From CAMBRQ01 sp945870325 (lineage in GTDB: Bacteria > Bacillota > Clostridia > Lachnospirales > Lachnospiraceae): 64,000 bases of DNA. The translations under genes and the position numbers were made by a program. Position 1 is the first letter of the stretch; each line of letters begins with the position of its first letter. The stretch lies in assembly GCF_050313795.1 (NCBI RefSeq), contig NZ_JBNPMC010000014.1, forward strand, positions 13,013 through 77,012, written 5' to 3'. The notes beneath the pieces were generated by a model that made no database searches, was not told the origin of the DNA, and worked only from the letters and a program-made list of their open reading frames with translations. This document shows, in pieces, positions 34,841 through 44,096 of this stretch.

Positions 34841-36511
34841 TTAATTCTTCGGAACTTCCAGTATCGCCCCACGATTTCCGGAAGTTACCATAGATGCGTA
34901 TCTCGCAAGATATCCGGTTGTTACCTTCGGCTCTCTTTCTGTCCATGCTTCTCTTCTCTTTGCAAGTTCTTCCTCAGATACGTCTAACTCTAATTTCAGG
35001 TTCGGGATGTCAATCTTAATGATATCTCCCTCTTCAACCAATGCAATCGGTCCGCCAACTGCTGCTTCCGGTGATACGTGACCGATCGAAGCACCTCTGG
35101 ATGCTCCGCTGAAACGACCATCTGTAATCAGAGCAACACTGGAGCCAAGTCCCATTCCCGCAATCGCGGAAGTTGGATTCAGCATCTCTCTCATACCTGG
35201 ACCACCCTTTGGTCCCTCATAGCGGATGACTACAACATCACCTGCTACAATCTTACCGCCTTTGATTGCATCAATGGCATCCTCTTCACAGTCGAACACT
35301 CTTGCAGGTCCTTCATGTACCAGCATCTCTTCTACGACTGCGGAACGTTTTACAACACTTCCGTCCGGTGCAAGGTTGCCTTTTAATACAGCAAGGCCAC
35401 CGGTTGGTGTATATGGATTCTCGATTGGACGAATCACCTCAGGATCTTTATTCACTGCATTCTTGATATTCTCTCCAACCGTCTTACCAGTTACCGTCAT
35501 ACACTCTGTATGAATCAGACCCTTCTTATTCAACTCAGCCATAACCGCATATACACCGCCTGCTTCGTTCAAGTCTTCCATGTAAGTTGGACCTGCCGGG
35601 GCAAGATGGCAGAGATTCGGAGTCTTCTCACTGATTCCATTTGCAAAATCAATCTCAAAATCCATGCCTACTTCATGCGCGATTGCCGGAAGATGCAGCA
35701 TACTGTTGGTAGAGCATCCAAGCGCCATATCAACGGTTAATGCGTTCAGGATTGCATTCTCAGTCATAATATCTCTTGGACGAATATTCTTCTCCCATAA
35801 TTCCATAACCTTCATACCAGCATGTTTTGCCAGACGGATTCTCTCAGAATATACTGCCGGAATCGTTCCGTTGCCGCCAAGCCCCATGCCTAATACTTCT
35901 GTCAGACAGTTCATGCTGTTAGCGGTATACATACCAGAGCAGGAACCACAAGTTGGACATGTCTTGTTCTCGAATTCACATAAGTCATCATCCGTAATCA
36001 ATCCTGCCGCATTCGCACCTACTGCCTCGAACATACTGGAAAGGCTGGTCTTCTTGCCTTTCACATGACCTGCAAGCATCGGACCGCCGCTGACGAAAAT
36101 GGTCGGAACATTGATTCTTGCTGCCGCCATCAAAAGTCCCGGAACGTTCTTATCACAGTTCGGCACCATAACCAGCGCATCGAACTGATGAGCCATAGCC
36201 ATAGCCTCTGTAGAATCTGCAATCAGGTCTCTGGTCACCAGAGAGTATTTCATACCAATGTGTCCCATGGCAATACCGTCACAGACTGCGATTGCCGGAA
36301 ATACGATTGGAGTTCCACCTGCCATGGCAACCCCCTGTTTTACTGCATTTACAATCTTATCCAGGTTCATATGTCCTGGAACAATCTCATTATAAGAGCT
36401 GACAATACCTACGAGAGGTCTCTCCATCTCTTCTGGTGTAAGCCCCAGCGCGTTGAATAACGAACGGTGAGGAGCCTGCTGTTTTCCTTTTGTAACTGTA
36501 TCACTTCTCAT
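34841..36511 (-). CDS. ilvD: Dihydroxy-acid dehydratase
   Basis: IlvD dehydrates dihydroxy acids to the 2-keto precursors of valine and isoleucine using an Fe-S cluster. The 556-residue protein has CDKNVPGLLMAA (near residue 118), CPTCGSCSGMYTANSMNCL near residue 190 and GRFSGASRGASIGHVSPEA near residue 470. Its AGGAGG ribosome site directly abuts a 14-bp hairpin that belongs to a small dispersed repeat, so initiation may be affected by that structure. Confidence 0.97.
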   Translation of the reverse strand: MRSDTVTKGKQQAPHRSLFNALGLTPEEMERPLVGIVSSYNEIVPGHMNLDKIVNAVKQGVAMAGGTPIVFPAIAVCDGIAMGHIGMKYSLVTRDLIADSTEAMAMAHQFDALVMVPNCDKNVPGLLMAAARINVPTIFVSGGPMLAGHVKGKKTSLSSMFEAVGANAAGLITDDDLCEFENKTCPTCGSCSGMYTANSMNCLTEVLGMGLGGNGTIPAVYSERIRLAKHAGMKVMELWEKNIRPRDIMTENAILNALTVDMALGCSTNSMLHLPAIAHEVGMDFEIDFANGISEKTPNLCHLAPAGPTYMEDLNEAGGVYAVMAELNKKGLIHTECMTVTGKTVGENIKNAVNKDPEVIRPIENPYTPTGGLAVLKGNLAPDGSVVKRSAVVEEMLVHEGPARVFDCEEDAIDAIKGGKIVAGDVVVIRYEGPKGGPGMREMLNPTSAIAGMGLGSSVALITDGRFSGASRGASIGHVSPEAAVGGPIALVEEGDIIKIDIPNLKLELDVSEEELAKRREAWTEREPKVTTGYLARYASMVTSGNRGAILEVPKN

Positions 36512-36524
36512 ATTTTACCTCCTG

Positions 36525-36624
36525 GGGACGTAGTAAAAGTGCATTTTACTACGTCCCAAATTGACATTTGTGGTGTACCTTTTTGACATATGCCCTGTAC
36601 CCTTTTAGCATATGTCCTGTACCC
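36525..36624. repeat. Small hairpin-plus-tail repeat, copy 1
   Basis: A perfect 14-bp stem (GGGACGTAGTAAAA / TTTTACTACGTCCC, 36525-36557) is followed by a tail with three spaced motifs of the type GTGTACC, CCTGTACCC and CCTGTACCC. The same layout, with matching changes (CCTGTCCC), occurs at 47692-47780. It lies between leuB and ilvD and its base touches the ilvD ribosome site. It looks like a REP-type interspersed repeat. Confidence 0.65.
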
Positions 36625-36644
36625 GATTATTTTTAATCAAGAAA

Positions 36645-37727
36645 CTAGATGAAACTTGCAATCAGATCTCCCATCTCACAAGTACCAATCTGCTTCTTTC
36701 CTTCTGACATAATATCGATGGTCCGATAGCCTTCTTCCAGTACTTTTGCTACCGCTGCCTCAATAGCATCAGCTTCTTTATCCAAATCAAAACTGAATCT
36801 TAACATCATAGCCGCCGAAAGAATGGTTGCAATCGGATTCGCAATACCTTTTCCTGCGATATCCGGCGCAGAACCGCCGCTTGGCTCGTAGAGACCGAAC
36901 TTGGTCTCGTTAAGGCTTGCACTTGCCAGCATTCCTATCGAGCCGGTTACCATGCTTGCCTCGTCAGACAGAATATCACCGAACATATTCTCTGTCAGGA
37001 TGACATCGAACTGCTTGGGATCTTTTACCAACTGCATTGCACAGTTATCAACCAGCATATGTTCCAGTGTTACTTCCGGATACTCTGCTGCGACTTCTTC
37101 TACAACTTTTCTCCAAAGTCTGGAGGAATCTAATACATTCGCCTTATCAACGCTCGTTACTTTCTTTCTGCGCTTCATAGCGATATCGAATCCGCGCTTT
37201 GCAATTCTGCGGATCTCATTCTCATTGTATGTAAGAGAATCATAGGCTGTCATAACGCCATCTTCTTCTATGGTCTTTCTCTCCCCGAAATACAGACCAC
37301 CCGTCAGTTCTCTCATGATCATCATATCAAAGCCGCCCTCTGTAATCTCTTCTTTCAGCGGACATGCCCCTTTTAATTCGTCATATAGAATCGCCGGACG
37401 CAAATTGGCAAAAAGATTCAGTTCCTTACGAATCCTAAGCAGCCCTGCCTCTGGTCTCTTAGATGGCTCTAACTGATACCACGGAGATGTCTTGGCATCT
37501 CCTCCAATTGATCCCATCAGAACCGCATCACACGCTTTTGCCTCTGCCACCGTCTCATCGGTAAGCGGAACTCCGTGTACGTCAATAGACGCGCCACCCA
37601 TCAAAAGCTGCGTATAATCACAGGTATGTCCGTAAGTTTCTGCGACCTTATCCAGTACCTTCATAGCCTCTGTTACGATCTCCGGACCGATTCCATCCCC
37701 TTTAATCACTCCAATTTTCAGATTCAT
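36645..37727 (-). CDS. leuB: 3-isopropylmalate dehydrogenase
   Basis: LeuB oxidatively decarboxylates 3-isopropylmalate in leucine synthesis. From MNLKIGVIKGDGIGPEIV the protein is 360 residues. It carries MRELTGGLYFGE (near residue 134), VDKANVLDSSRLWR (near residue 185) and NMFGDILSDEASMVTGSIG near residue 240. I reject a 16-codon N-terminal extension because the family starts here and GGAAGGAAGAGG precedes the ATG. It heads the leuB-ilvD-ilvB-serC-serA run; leuA and leuCD are not in the window. Confidence 0.96.
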   Translation of the reverse strand: MNLKIGVIKGDGIGPEIVTEAMKVLDKVAETYGHTCDYTQLLMGGASIDVHGVPLTDETVAEAKACDAVLMGSIGGDAKTSPWYQLEPSKRPEAGLLRIRKELNLFANLRPAILYDELKGACPLKEEITEGGFDMMIMRELTGGLYFGERKTIEEDGVMTAYDSLTYNENEIRRIAKRGFDIAMKRRKKVTSVDKANVLDSSRLWRKVVEEVAAEYPEVTLEHMLVDNCAMQLVKDPKQFDVILTENMFGDILSDEASMVTGSIGMLASASLNETKFGLYEPSGGSAPDIAGKGIANPIATILSAAMMLRFSFDLDKEADAIEAAVAKVLEEGYRTIDIMSEGKKQIGTCEMGDLIASFI

Positions 37728-37777
37728 AATCCTCTTCCTTCCTAATAAGACAATAAGATAAAAAATCTTTAACACCT

Positions 37778-37806
37778 ATAATATCCTATTTTAATGTATG
37801 TTTCAA
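37778..37806 (-). promoter_or_regulatory. Promoter of the leuB-ilvDB-serCA operon
   Basis: On the minus strand TTGAAA (37801-37806) is 17 nt from TATTAT (37778-37783), about 50 nt before the leuB start. The short leader holds no visible T-box or attenuator. Confidence 0.7.
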
Positions 37807-37867
37807 GACTTTAATTTGCTAAATTGTATATTCTATGTCAAACAATGTAGAATTTATGCAAAAATTG

Positions 37868-38296
37868 CTACTTTTTTCCCTTCAGATTCCCTGGTCCAAA
37901 TCCCATGGGAAGAAGTTCCCCAAGTGTATGAATCTCATAACACGATTCACTTTTCGCCAATATAATCAGGAATTCCTCCGGAACACAGAATTCCATCATT
38001 ACCTGCCGGCACATACCGCAAGGCGGACAGATATCGTGCTGTCCATCTGTATTCTCATTTACAATACAGATTGCCGCAAAATCCCTCTCTCCTTCACTGA
38101 CCGCTTTGAATATGGCAGTTCTCTCCGCACAATTCCCCGGGCTGTAAGCCGCATTCTCTATATTGCACCCTGTATATAGTTTGCCGTTCGCAGTCAGCAG
38201 CGATGCCGCCACTCTAAATCCGGAATACGGAACATAAGAGAATTGAAGCGTATCCATTGCCAAACGGATCATACTTCTTATCATATTTTCTTCCAT
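37868..38296 (-). CDS. cdd: Cytidine deaminase
   Basis: Cdd deaminates cytidine and deoxycytidine. The 142-residue protein has the zinc motifs CNIENAAYSPGNCAERTAI (Cys and catalytic Glu near residues 43-57) and CPPCGMCRQVM (near residues 89-99). It is last in a udp-deoC-cdd nucleoside salvage set. Confidence 0.96.
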   Translation of the reverse strand: MEENMIRSMIRLAMDTLQFSYVPYSGFRVAASLLTANGKLYTGCNIENAAYSPGNCAERTAIFKAVSEGERDFAAICIVNENTDGQHDICPPCGMCRQVMMEFCVPEEFLIILAKSESCYEIHTLGELLPMGFGPGNLKGKK

Positions 38297-38349
38297 ACTT
38301 TTCCTCCATTTAAGCAGACATACTATTCAAATAAACATGCCATCCATCT

Positions 38350-39006
38350 TCAACACGATCTCTGTTTCGCTATCTTGACAATCCGGCTGGTTCCAAGGCG
38401 TGAAGCCCCTAATTCCAGAAAATTCTCTGCGTCCTCAAGCGAACTGATGCCTCCTGCCGCTTTCATCTGCACACCTTCGCCTACATACTTTGCAAAAAGT
38501 TCCACATCCTCGAAGGTTGCTCCTCCTTTCGAGAATCCCGTAGAGGTCTTGATAAAGTCAGCCTGCGCCGCCGTCACCACCTCGCACATACGGATCTTCT
38601 CCTCCTCCGTCAGAAGGCAAGTCTCGATAATCACCTTCAGGATCTTATCTCCTGCCACTTCTTTTACAGACCTGATCTCCTGCTCCACCAGGTCATATCT
38701 TCCATCCTTAACCCATCCGATATTAATCACCATGTCAATCTCATCCGCACCGCTATCTATAGCATCTGCCGCTTCGAATACCTTCGCTGCCGTTGTATGA
38801 TATCCATTGGGAAATCCTATCACCGTACAGACTGCCATCTTATCTCCCACATATTCTTTTGCCTGCTTCACATAAGACGGCGGAATGCATACAGATGCAG
38901 TATGATATGCAACTGCATCATCACATAACGTCTTAATCTCTTCCCATGTTGCCGTCTGTGCAAGCAGGGTATGGTCTACCCGTTTTAATATCTCCTGTAA
39001 CTCCAT
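38350..39006 (-). CDS. deoC: Deoxyribose-phosphate aldolase
   Basis: DeoC splits deoxyribose 5-phosphate into glyceraldehyde 3-phosphate and acetaldehyde. The 218-residue protein starts MELQEILKRVDHTLLAQ. It has IDMVINIGWVKDGR (near residue 90), KVIIETCLLTEEE (Schiff-base region, near 128) and FIKTSTGFSKGGAT (near residue 155) with the catalytic Lys. The ATG at 39006 follows AAAAGGAG, so I discard a 9-codon extension. It lies between udp (62 nt) and cdd (53 nt). Confidence 0.96.
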   Translation of the reverse strand: MELQEILKRVDHTLLAQTATWEEIKTLCDDAVAYHTASVCIPPSYVKQAKEYVGDKMAVCTVIGFPNGYHTTAAKVFEAADAIDSGADEIDMVINIGWVKDGRYDLVEQEIRSVKEVAGDKILKVIIETCLLTEEEKIRMCEVVTAAQADFIKTSTGFSKGGATFEDVELFAKYVGEGVQMKAAGGISSLEDAENFLELGASRLGTSRIVKIAKQRSC

Positions 39007-39068
39007 ATTTCTAACTCCTTTTCCATATCCCATCTATCTTGATCATCCTGTTATTCTCTGCCCAATCC

Positions 39069-39851
39069 CTATCGATTCTTGCGGTCCTCCCGAATTAAAA
39101 TCCGCAATGCTTCTATCGCCGTCTCAATCGGCGCTTCCACATTATGCACCACCGGATTCGGCAGATTCTGTTTCGCCCGCTCTTGATTCGCCATCACCAG
39201 AAGCACTGTGCCAACTCTCACCCGCAGGCAACTGCCTACGATATAAAGTGCCGCTGATTCCATCTCTGATGCAAGACAGCCGCATTTGACCCATGCATCC
39301 CATTTATTCATCAGTTCATACCCTACCGGCTTCGTCTCCGGCGAATGCTGCCCGTAAAAAGCATCCTTGCACTGCACCACTCCCACATGGTAGTCCTGAC
39401 CTAATTTTCTTGCTGCCTGTATCAGTGCATTGGTCACCCAGATATCCGCTACAGCCGGATACTCAATCGGCGCATACTCTTTGCTGGTACCTTCCATACG
39501 GATTGCTCCTGAAGCAATCACCACATCTCCACTCTTGACATCCAGCGCCATACCTCCGCTCGTTCCGACCCGGATAAATGTATCCGCACCGACTCTTACC
39601 AGTTCTTCCATGGCAATGGATGCGGAAGGTCCTCCAATCCCCGTAGAAGTGACACTTACCATCTCTCCGTCAAGATACCCCGTATAAGTCACATATTCCC
39701 GGCTGTCCGCAACCAGTCTCGGCTCATCAAAATGCGCCGCAATCTTCTCACATCGCTTAGGATCTCCCGGCAAGAGTACATATCTTCCAATCTCTCCTCG
39801 TGCCACTTGAATATGATACTGTCTGTCCTTGTCCTCAGAATAATTAATCAT
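39069..39851 (-). CDS. udp: Uridine phosphorylase
   Basis: Udp cleaves uridine (and often deoxyuridine) with phosphate to uracil and ribose 1-phosphate. The 260-residue protein of the nucleoside phosphorylase I family has VLLPGDPKRCEKIA (near residue 26), FIRVGTSGGM (near residue 92) and CLASEMESAALYIVGS (near residue 191), the last typical of uridine phosphorylases. It lies with deoC and cdd, which supports pyrimidine nucleoside salvage. Confidence 0.93.
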   Translation of the reverse strand: MINYSEDKDRQYHIQVARGEIGRYVLLPGDPKRCEKIAAHFDEPRLVADSREYVTYTGYLDGEMVSVTSTGIGGPSASIAMEELVRVGADTFIRVGTSGGMALDVKSGDVVIASGAIRMEGTSKEYAPIEYPAVADIWVTNALIQAARKLGQDYHVGVVQCKDAFYGQHSPETKPVGYELMNKWDAWVKCGCLASEMESAALYIVGSCLRVRVGTVLLVMANQERAKQNLPNPVVHNVEAPIETAIEALRILIREDRKNR

Positions 39852-39882
39852 ACAATCCCTTCTTTCTCTTATATATTGTCAT

Positions 39883-40632
39883 TTACCATTCTTTTAGTAG
39901 TTTTGCCGTCACCTGGGCGCTGATTGGAATAATAAGCACACATCCAATCGCACTTACCATGATACATGTGAATTCCTGTAGAAATGCCTTGGAATTCAGA
40001 ATAGACACCAGTGAATACTGATATTCTCTCAGATATAAAAGAAGCATCAGTGCCTCTCCAATATACGCAAAATATAATGTATTTAAAGTTGTGGCAAGCA
40101 CATCCTTTCCTACCGTAATGCCGGAATGGAACAATTCTGATACCGTTAATTCCGGCTTATGTTCATATACTTCATAAAGCGACGAAGAGATTGCCACTGC
40201 AGTATCCATAACCGCACCTAACAGTCCGATCATAATCATAGCAATGCATACCTTGCGCATATTCACACGAATAGCAAATGAATAATATAATGACAGATCA
40301 CTATTCAGTTCAATCTCATTCAATCCGCCAATATGCATCCGTCCCCCGATCCAGATCACCAGACACATCAAAAGCGCCATCACGATTCCCACAGAGATTA
40401 AAGCCGCCGCGGATTTTTTATTCGTTCCGTTCTGATAGAGAATCGTAATACTATTCACTCCTATACTCGCAAGGATTGTGATGAGAATTACGGGCAGTCC
40501 TATAGACATGGCAATCACTGCCGCTATAAATACCAGGATATTTCCCATCAAGGCGATCAGAGACACTGCTCCCCTCTCTCCTCCAACCAGCAATAATAGG
40601 AGGAAAAATACAACCGCTAATATGAATATCAT
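39883..40632 (-). CDS. YibE/F family membrane protein, second copy
   Basis: This 249-residue protein belongs to the YibE/F-like family (PF07907). From MIFILAVVFFLLLLLVGG it has about seven membrane segments and the family motif MIGLLGAVMDTAVAISSSLYE. The start at 40632 has GGAGG 6-10 nt upstream and overlaps the end of the first YibE/F gene by 4 nt (ATGA). The function of the family is not established. It is followed by udp after 31 nt. Confidence 0.88.
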   Translation of the reverse strand: MIFILAVVFFLLLLLVGGERGAVSLIALMGNILVFIAAVIAMSIGLPVILITILASIGVNSITILYQNGTNKKSAAALISVGIVMALLMCLVIWIGGRMHIGGLNEIELNSDLSLYYSFAIRVNMRKVCIAMIMIGLLGAVMDTAVAISSSLYEVYEHKPELTVSELFHSGITVGKDVLATTLNTLYFAYIGEALMLLLYLREYQYSLVSILNSKAFLQEFTCIMVSAIGCVLIIPISAQVTAKLLKEW

Positions 40633-41789
40633 GCCCTTCTCCTCCCCATCTTCATTACAATCGACGCAATCCCTATACTGACCGGAATTGCCATCACGAT
40701 ACCAATACTGCCAATTAAGAATCTGCATATCTCAAAAGGAATCTGAAGGCGTATGATTGTAATCAGGCTGATTTCATTCTTCATCTTAATCAGCATAAGT
40801 GGAATCAATCCGCAGATATATGTGAACAGCAGAACATTCATCATAGTACCCATGATATCATATCCAATCTCCCGTCCGGAATGCACAAGTGCCCGAAACG
40901 TAATATCCGGCTTCCTCATTATCAGTTCCTGCAGTGCAGCCGCAATGGATACCGACACATCCATAATCGCTCCAAGTCCTGCAATCGCAATGCTGGCAAT
41001 AAATATTGTCTCCAGTTCCTGATTTCCCACAATATAATCAAGCGCCGCATAATCAATCTCTTCCCCATAATTCATTGCCAGCAGGAAGATGCTCATTGTA
41101 ATCACCACCGTAACAAGTGCTGATATAATTGCAACTAATGAACGCTTATTCACTCCATTTACCAGGAACAAAGTACCGACCGTGAAAATCACAATCATAA
41201 CCGCACAGATCTTCAACAAGTCATCCCCTTCTTCATAGCGGACCAGACCATATACGAACACCACAATATTCACACCAATCGAACAAAGTGACAGAACTCC
41301 CCTGCCTTTTCCAAGAATAATCACAAGGAATATAAGGATTACAGCAAGCAAAATCGCATACTGATCCCGTTTCACCCCAGTAATACTAACAGATGATATC
41401 TGCTCCTCCCCGCTAATTCGGAGGAATACTCTGTCTCCTTTTTGATACCGCTCCGTATCTACCTCGGAATATCCGAATTCATTAGATACCGTTACCTTCT
41501 TTCCTTTATATTGCCCATTCAGAATCTTGATTGTCAACTTCTGTACATAATACGGCTCGGAAATATTCTCCATCTCCGAATTGTAGTTGACCATATCCCC
41601 ACTTTGCTCCGTCTGCACTTTTACCACCTTGCCAATCTCCGAAGGATAGAGGCTGGCATTGCAAAAAGTGACGATAACAACAATCGCCATTACTATGAAC
41701 AGACAAGTCTGCCATTGATATGTTTTCACAAAATCTCGTAACTTCTTTTGTAGTTTTGCTCCATCAAGTCTCATCTCTTGTAACACCAC
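40629..41789 (-). CDS. YibE/F family membrane protein, first copy
   Basis: This 386-residue member has one N-terminal membrane segment (residues about 28-50), an extracytoplasmic beta-rich part to about residue 135 (YKGKKVTVSNEFGY), then about seven membrane helices. The family motif AGLGAIMDVSVSIAAALQEL lies near residue 275. The annotated start is GTG; an ATG 5 codons in (41774) is an alternative and neither has a clear ribosome site. The two YibE/F genes form a translationally coupled pair upstream of the nucleoside salvage genes. Confidence 0.87.
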   Translation of the reverse strand: MVLQEMRLDGAKLQKKLRDFVKTYQWQTCLFIVMAIVVIVTFCNASLYPSEIGKVVKVQTEQSGDMVNYNSEMENISEPYYVQKLTIKILNGQYKGKKVTVSNEFGYSEVDTERYQKGDRVFLRISGEEQISSVSITGVKRDQYAILLAVILIFLVIILGKGRGVLSLCSIGVNIVVFVYGLVRYEEGDDLLKICAVMIVIFTVGTLFLVNGVNKRSLVAIISALVTVVITMSIFLLAMNYGEEIDYAALDYIVGNQELETIFIASIAIAGLGAIMDVSVSIAAALQELIMRKPDITFRALVHSGREIGYDIMGTMMNVLLFTYICGLIPLMLIKMKNEISLITIIRLQIPFEICRFLIGSIGIVMAIPVSIGIASIVMKMGRRRA

Positions 41790-41970
41790 TCATTTTCTCT
41801 CTTATGTATCTATCATTGTATCATACTTCATATCTTAACATTATATGACCAAATAAACTAGCCCTTCCCGCACACATAGTTATTCTATTTATTGCTTTTT
41901 ATTATATTTTCTGATTTTATTGTATACAAATCCATCATTTAGCACACAATATCTCCGAGGTGATAATGTC

Positions 41971-42150
41971 ATGACGTTTCAAGATGAATTTCCAATCGGC
42001 TTTACTATGTCTCTTGCACAGCATACCGATATCCTCACACAATTCGCTTCTCTCTCTCCTGAAGAACAGCAGAGAATCGTAGATGGTTCCCGCCAGATGA
42101 AAAGCCGTAAAGAAATGCAGAATTATGTAGAAAATATGTTTCAGGGATAG
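41971..42150 (+). CDS. Small uncharacterised protein (59 aa)
   Basis: This short ORF starts MTFQDEFPIGFTMSLAQH and ends YVENMFQG. GAGGTG lies 8 nt before the ATG, and the codon use looks coding. The part SPEEQQRIVDGSRQMKSRKEM is Glu/Gln/Lys-rich and likely helical. I recall similar short proteins in Lachnospiraceae but no function. It lies alone between divergent genes. A longer frame from 41920 is possible but lacks a ribosome site. Confidence 0.65.
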   Translation: MTFQDEFPIGFTMSLAQHTDILTQFASLSPEEQQRIVDGSRQMKSRKEMQNYVENMFQG

Positions 42151-42201
42151 ATTGCTCTATCCCTGATTCTCTCTGCCTCTAAGCCTATCTGTCTCTAATA
42201 T

Positions 42202-43353
42202 TCATTTTGTCTTGCCTTCTTCTTCCTCAGATGTGTCTATGGTCTTATGTGTTTTTGCATACTCATTCACAAATGGATCTTTAATCTGGTAGATCCGTGT
42301 CCACTCCTTGGTATCATCATTACGTTCCACCTCCGACTGATGCTGATATAAGAACTTCACCAGTTCATACCCACTCACCCAGATCTCATTATTACCATCC
42401 CTCTGTGATTCATCAAAGATCAACTGCAATCCAAAATGCAGATGATATTCATCAATATTATTGACATTCTCTTCTGTACTATAACCGGTTCTTCCTATAT
42501 ACCCAATCACATCTCCCGCCTGAATGATATCCCCTTTTTCCAGTCCTTCCGCATAGGGACGGTTCTGCCTGAGATGTGCATAGTAGTAATAACGCTTCCC
42601 GTCAAAACTATTGATTCCGATACGCCATCCTCCATACTGATTCCAGCCAAGTTCTGCCACATATCCCGACTCAACCGCAATCACCGGTGTTCCTACCTGC
42701 CCCATCATATCATGTCCCAGATGATTCCTCTTATACCCGTAACTTCTGGATACGCCAAAATCATCATAATCCGAATAGGGAAATCCTTTCGCAATTGGAT
42801 GAAACGCTTTCAAACCATATACATTCTTCCATACGGTCTGTGTTCCCGTCTGTTTTGCCTCCTTTGAAGCTTTTCCTGCTTCGTCATCATTTTCACCTAC
42901 GGGCTGCGTAACTGTTTCAACTGCGAACTCACCGACCATACCATCTAATACCGCACCATAGGCTTCCCGGTAATAGGCATAATACTGCATATCCTTCGTC
43001 AATTCTTCCATTGCCTTCTCCCCCTCTGACAGCGTCCCGGCAAGTTCCTCCATATCTGCCTCCTGATACTGTGTAAAATCCCCGCCGTATTTCGCCCCAA
43101 GATATGCCAGAAGATCAACCCAGTTCAGATGAACCTCGTTATGATATGTATCCAGATCATATTGATAAGCCTTCTTCATTGCATCACACGTCACTTTGAA
43201 TTCCACCCACTTAATATAATCTTGCGATTCCTCCCCTTCCTCTGTCTCTTCAACTGCCATGCTATTCGTTGGAACTGTATTCCCTCCGTAGTTCAAGATT
43301 CCAAGTCCTGCAATTATGACACATAAAAATAGTACGATTGTATGCCTTTTCAT
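42202..43353 (-). CDS. M23 family metallopeptidase
   Basis: This 383-residue protein has an N-terminal membrane anchor or signal (residues 4-24), a mostly helical acidic middle part, and a C-terminal LytM/M23 peptidase domain (about residues 205-335). Zinc ligands are seen as HLGHD (His211, Asp215) and HLHFG (His304, His306). Such enzymes cut cross-links in peptidoglycan; some clostridial forms act in sporulation, but nothing here shows that. It stands alone next to repeat element B. Confidence 0.9.
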   Translation of the reverse strand: MKRHTIVLFLCVIIAGLGILNYGGNTVPTNSMAVEETEEGEESQDYIKWVEFKVTCDAMKKAYQYDLDTYHNEVHLNWVDLLAYLGAKYGGDFTQYQEADMEELAGTLSEGEKAMEELTKDMQYYAYYREAYGAVLDGMVGEFAVETVTQPVGENDDEAGKASKEAKQTGTQTVWKNVYGLKAFHPIAKGFPYSDYDDFGVSRSYGYKRNHLGHDMMGQVGTPVIAVESGYVAELGWNQYGGWRIGINSFDGKRYYYYAHLRQNRPYAEGLEKGDIIQAGDVIGYIGRTGYSTEENVNNIDEYHLHFGLQLIFDESQRDGNNEIWVSGYELVKFLYQHQSEVERNDDTKEWTRIYQIKDPFVNEYAKTHKTIDTSEEEEGKTK

Positions 43354-43427
43354 TCGATATTCCCCGAATCATCATATTTACTCTCGTAATTAACTTATGC
43401 TGGTTGGGAGGGATGCATGCCTTGGAA

Positions 43428-43755
43428 GGGGGAATTTTGTTTGTGAAGAGTTGTTTGTAAGGTGTACGGCAGAGAGGGGCAGTATGGGCGTTCACATCCG
43501 ACTCCAATCGCCTACAATCCGTAAGTTCAAAAGAGGGCTGAAATTAGGCATCGACTATAGCGGACGCAAAATCTTGATGATTTTCCGCCCACGATAGTCT
43601 GGACTTCTGTACTGGTAGTACAGAAGCCCTCCTGATTTCAGCCCTCTTTTTCACTAACGGCTTGTGCGGCTCTTCTACGGATGTGAACGCCCATACTGTC
43701 CCTCTCTGCCTGACATTCTTATGTGTGACTCTTCACGAACGTGGAGGATTCCTGG
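43428..43755 (+). repeat. Structured Y-hairpin repeat, copy B
   Basis: The outer stem is GTTTGTGAAGAGT (43439-43451) with ACTCTTCACGAAC (43728-43740). Inside are GGTGTACGGCA at the left and TGCCTGACATTCTT at the right, then the island CCGTAAGTTCAA. The central stem AAGAGGGCTGAAATTAGG pairs with CCTGATTTCAGCCCTCTT. Arm 1 contains CAAAATC-TTGAT-GATTTT, and arm 2 is CTTCTGTAC-TGGTA-GTACAGAAG. After the central stem comes CTAACGGCTTG. No gene is supported. It forms a convergent pair with copy C. Confidence 0.85.
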
Positions 43756-44096
43756 CGGGGTGCATGGGAGCGGCATTGGATGAATAACAGATTGAGAGTG
43801 GAACGAATTAGTATTCATGAAGTAAACAGGAATTTTGTGATTAAGACACAGATTAATGAAAGTAATATGCTTTGTCTGCAATTTTTTGTCATTGTATATA
43901 GCAGATGCATTTTTCTAAATTAGTTAACAGGTATGCGCATAGACCGGCTTGTGATCTGCACTGTATTACATACCGTAGAACAAGTTTTCCTGCGCTAAGG
44001 TATGTAAAATCACAGGAAAAAGAGCAATGTAAATCCGCTTCCCTTAATAGATAACCCCAAACAGATACCAGCCAACACCACCCACACCCACCTTCA
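43756..44096. other. Spacer between repeat copies B and C
   Basis: This 341-nt stretch holds no convincing gene. From 43823 on it is nearly identical, inverted, to 63416-63730. It contains one copy of a 47-nt hairpin unit bounded by TTACATACC and GGTATGTAA, which is doubled in the other copy. It may be the core of a composite mobile or RNA-encoding unit. Confidence 0.6.
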
